Shown one piece after another: positions 60,964-64,000 of a stretch of DNA of 64,000 bases. The stretch is taken from the NCBI GenBank assembly GCA_026874595.1, contig CM049318.1:39517956-39581955 (forward strand), given 5' to 3'. Source of the stretch: Sipunculus nudus (taxonomy: Eukaryota > Annelida > Sipuncula > Golfingiida > Sipunculidae). How positions within the stretch are numbered: the stretch's first letter is position 1; every line of letters starts with the position of its first letter. The position numbers and the translations under genes were made by a program. The notes under the pieces were generated by a model that saw only the letters and a list, made by a program, of their open reading frames with translations, ran no database searches and was not told the origin of the DNA.

Positions 60964-61779
60964 AGTGGCAAGGGGAAATAGAGTGAGGTGTGTTGCATTA
61001 TAAGATGAATGTCTGCAGTCGAAACGTGTAAGTAGGTGGCGCCACCTGCCACAAAATCAAGAAAGTTATCCAAGTTGTATACATATACAAAATTGTAGGC
61101 AGATACGTCAAACCACTGCTTGTTCATGAGTGATTTTATCCCACAGTAGACAAACAGAAGGACGCTGTGCAAGAATGGTTGCAGGTGGCGCCACCAATTT
61201 TGTGTATGATAAGGAGCTATGTGAGATCTATACACATGCAAAATGTTCAGGGGGATACGTCAAACCAGTCCTGAGATATTAGTATGGATGTCTGCAGCGT
61301 AAACATGAATGTAGGTGGGGCCACCTGCCACAAAATCCACAAAGATATCCAAGATGTATATACATGCAAAATTTTTATCAGATAAGTCAAACTACTGCCG
61401 AGATATGATTGATTTTATCCCATGGCAGACAAACAGATGGACGCTGTGCAAAAATGTTTGCAGGTGGCGCCACCAGTTTTTGTGTATGTTATAAACCATT
61501 CAAGATCTACATTTGTATAAAATTTTTATCCTGATTGGTCAAACGTGTCCGAAGATATATGGGTTAATGTGCCAAAAAAAGACGCACAGATGTACGCACA
61601 AGAGAGAGGAAAGGTCAGAGGTCAACCAAGTTGACGGCCCAGCAGTTCACATGTGACCCAATCGTAATTCCGAATTAAAAAAAAATTCTGCCCAGTGGTT
61701 ACGGAGGAGTTCTCCGGAAACCTAAGCGGCGTGCAAATGAAAACATAGTAACCGCAAAATTCTGTTTTGGAGGATACAA
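60964..61779 (-). mobile_element. Modular repeat family A, copy 2 (inverted)
   Basis: Reverse of 14857-15735 from AGTGGCAAGGGGAAATAG to the end TTTTGGAGGATACA. Four modules with AGGTGG(C/G)GCCACC palindromes lie near 61034, 61185, 61314 and 61463 (spacings 151, 129 and 149). The end corresponding to 15735 is lost. Confidence 0.82.
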
Positions 61780-61789
61780 TAAACCAAAT

Positions 61790-62640
61790 ATATTCTAATA
61801 CAATTGAAAGAACCTTACCCTGAGATAATTTTTGTGAAACATTAAATGATTCAGCTTGACATTTTCATCATAAACCATTTTTAAACTGAAAGAGGCATAA
61901 CTTTTGAGCTTTCTAGCGGTAAAAAGACAGGTTGATGTAGATGGCGCCACAAAAACTGCAATTTCAAATATGAGTCATGTGATCAACAATGCACAAAATT
62001 TGGTGATGCAAGCTCCTGTCGATTCTGAGATGGTTATGTCAGATTGCTTACTTGGCCAAATGACTAAGTTAAAATTCCTGTAACTCCGTAAAAATTCATC
62101 AAACTCAAACCGTTTGAACAAAATTGAGAGAGCTTATCTCTGGGATCATTTCTATGAAATATTGAACCATTTGGCTGAATGATTTTAGAGAAGAAGATTT
62201 TCAAAGTTTTTCTTGCACTTTCATTGTGAAATATTTGTGGCTCCACAAAACGCTCGGTCCCACATCATTTGATATGTGACCAAATGACTAAGTTCAGCTT
62301 CTTGTAACTCGGGCAAAATTTACCGAACTGGAGCCATTCTAACAAACTTGGAAGAGATTGTTTCAGTGTTTATTCCTGTGAAATATTGTACAATTTGGCT
62401 GGACAATTTCCTGTAACTCAGCCAAAATTCCCCAAACTTGAACCATTCGAACAAACTTGGAAGATATTGTTTCAGAGATTATTCCTGTGAAATATTGTAA
62501 AATTTGGCTGGACAATTTAGATTTTTTCCCGCTGTTCCTCTATAAAATCTAAGTAATTGCAGATTAAAAAAAAAACAGAATTTTTTAGATAACTTATTAT
62601 TTGCATAAAATTTGGTGATTATAGCTCCTGTCGATTTTGT
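61790..62640. repeat. Degenerate tandem repeat with AAATATTG...TTTGGCTG phrases
   Basis: The phrase TGTGAAATATTGTA(C/A)AATTTGGCTGG occurs near 62386 and 62484, a looser form near 62151, and a more distant one near 61830. AACAAACTTGGAAGA(G/T)ATTG occurs twice (about 62343 and 62451). Spacing is irregular (about 110 and 230 bp). Noncoding. Confidence 0.7.
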
Positions 62641-62780
62641 GATAGCATGGATTAACGTACGGACGACGCCACACTATTGCATAGCTCACAGGTTCCCTAG
62701 AAACAAAACAGAACGCCTCGTGGCTTGTTTGGCGAGATCATGAGACCACTCAAGTAGCTCGTTATGAACCGACTCCTCTG

Positions 62781-62781
62781 T

Positions 62782-62816
<35 letters not shown>

Positions 62817-63170
62817 GTTTAAAGTTATAAGTTTAAAGAAAACGTGTTTTATATATATATATATATACATGTTTATATATATGTATATATATAATAATAA
62901 TTTAATTATAACAATAATAATGATAAGATGAAGAAGTAATTGACCGCACAGAAATAATAGTAGAAAACTTTTGCATGATGTTTATTTTGCAACATTAATT
63001 CCTAGCATAAAAATTTATATATTTTGTTTTAGTTATCTTGACCTTTTCCCTTGAATTCATTTGGCATGCGCGACTGTAATGCCGGAATGAGCATGTAATG
63101 GGCATAGTATCTTCCACATACTAGAAAGTATATATATTTCGCAATTTCAACCAAGAATGCATACAAATAT

Positions 63171-63219
<49 letters not shown>

Positions 63220-63220
63220 C
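62781..63220. repeat. (CA)n and several (TA)n microsatellites
   Basis: (CA)n at 62781-62808, TA runs at about 62845-62891 and (TA)n at 63174-63219, in otherwise unremarkable AT-rich DNA. Confidence 0.9.
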
Positions 63221-63332
63221 GATCACAAAGGCTGATGATCTCAACATGGTAGATGCAAGCATTGTGCTTTTTCTACTCTCAGACAGTACATGAGCACTGT
63301 AAGACTTTTTCATCTTAAAGGGACATAATCAC

Positions 63333-63823
63333 CATCAATAAAAAGCCTATTCATTCACACTCTCAGTTCAATTTTGCTTTAAACAAAAGTTTCCCAGCCA
63401 ACCTATCCCAGCACACAGTCTCAGTGCCTCGCATACGGTTGTTTAACACTTTTTTATGGCCCTGCATGTTGGTAAACACAGTCCATGTGTGTCTGTTTAC
63501 CACAACAAGGCCGCGTCACAGTAGGACCGCGCAACACGCGGTTTTTCAGCCAGCGGGAACATGTGTTATTTTGTTTTGGCCAAGTCAGTTAGTGTAGCTC
63601 CTTATTGAAACGTGTTGTGGCTCCGCGATGACATGGCCCCACGTGTTGTGTTTATGTTGACACCTGTGATCGCGCCCGATGCATTGTTTTTAAAACTCGT
63701 TTACAGGAGTAAGCAAACGGTTTCAAGGCAATATGTTGGCAGGTACAGATTTATTTAAAAGGGAAGAAACTATTTTTTGTGTTAATTCAACATGCTTGAT
63801 AGGCGATTGGGCCCCTTTAACTT
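63333..63823. mobile_element. TTAA-flanked MITE, probable third copy
   Basis: Left edge TTAAAGGGACATAATCACC and right edge GATTGGGCCCCTTTAA match the ends of the elements at 12589 and 55729. The interior is different and richer in CpG, so it is a relative rather than a close copy. Confidence 0.6.
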
Positions 63824-63920
63824 TAGCTTAGAGAACGCTCTGACTGCATGGGAGCTTAATAATATGGGTATCAAACGACACGACAGTTTCTATTCTTCCG
63901 CCATTGTGTGTATAAATACG

Positions 63921-63924
<4 letters not shown>

Positions 63925-63961
<37 letters not shown>
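63925..63961. repeat. (TA)n microsatellite
   Basis: Pure TA run close to the window end, followed by TGTATATATGCATG. Confidence 0.95.
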
Positions 63962-63967
<6 letters not shown>

Positions 63968-64000
63968 GCATGTATGTATATTGTCATGTTGCATGTTTAA

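Overview
This is animal nuclear DNA: AT-rich, full of (TA)n microsatellites and short DNA transposons, with a few widely spaced genes broken by GT-AG introns. The repeat style, the secreted CUB/TSP1 protein and the PAN-plus-C-type-lectin protein point to a marine invertebrate, most likely a bivalve or other mollusc. That is inferred from style; no species marker is visible.

Four genes can be supported. (1) HSBP1 (heat-shock-factor-binding protein 1), plus strand, three exons from 10430 to 13957. Its second intron starts ATATCCTTT and ends AC after a near-consensus U12 branch site, so it reads as a minor-spliceosome AT-AC intron. (2) ADAT3 (tRNA adenosine deaminase subunit), minus strand, one 349-codon exon at 16095-17144 with a splice acceptor just before the ATG. 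All three family zinc ligands appear substituted. (3) A four-exon secreted lectin gene at 32020-34128, plus strand: signal peptide, PAN/apple-like segment, and a C-type lectin domain with EPN and WND motifs but without the usual inner disulfide pair. (4) A minus-strand gene from 54401 to about 43696 encoding a secreted protein with three thrombospondin type 1 repeats and five tandem CUB domains, each CUB split across two exons of near-constant length.

The rest is mostly mobile and repeated DNA. LINE reverse-transcriptase remains lie at 2226-2424, 36170-37135 and 58393-58935. Short DNA transposons with recognisable ends and target-site duplications lie at 10642-11283 (8-bp duplication), 20562-21033, 21187-23143 (Mutator-like, 9-bp duplication, with a 700-bp element nested in its right arm), 23459-24128, 29015-29297, 39313-39611, 52287-52570 and 57579-57982. 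A TTAA-flanked family occurs at 12589-13058, 55729-56192 and probably 63333-63823. Several families are built from modules of about 145 or 285-305 bp (14857-15735, 17635-18478, 25165-26232, 28140-28990, 60964-61779). A GC-rich CCCATGTGGG-type cluster occurs twice (2728-3275 and 9785-10145). The large intron of the CUB gene (49421-53726) carries at least four copies of an unknown repeat and a perfect 14-bp hairpin.

The four genes show no shared pathway; HSBP1 and ADAT3 are housekeeping genes, and the other two encode secreted extracellular proteins. Exon boundaries were read by eye from splice consensus and frame; no alignment or transcript data were available.
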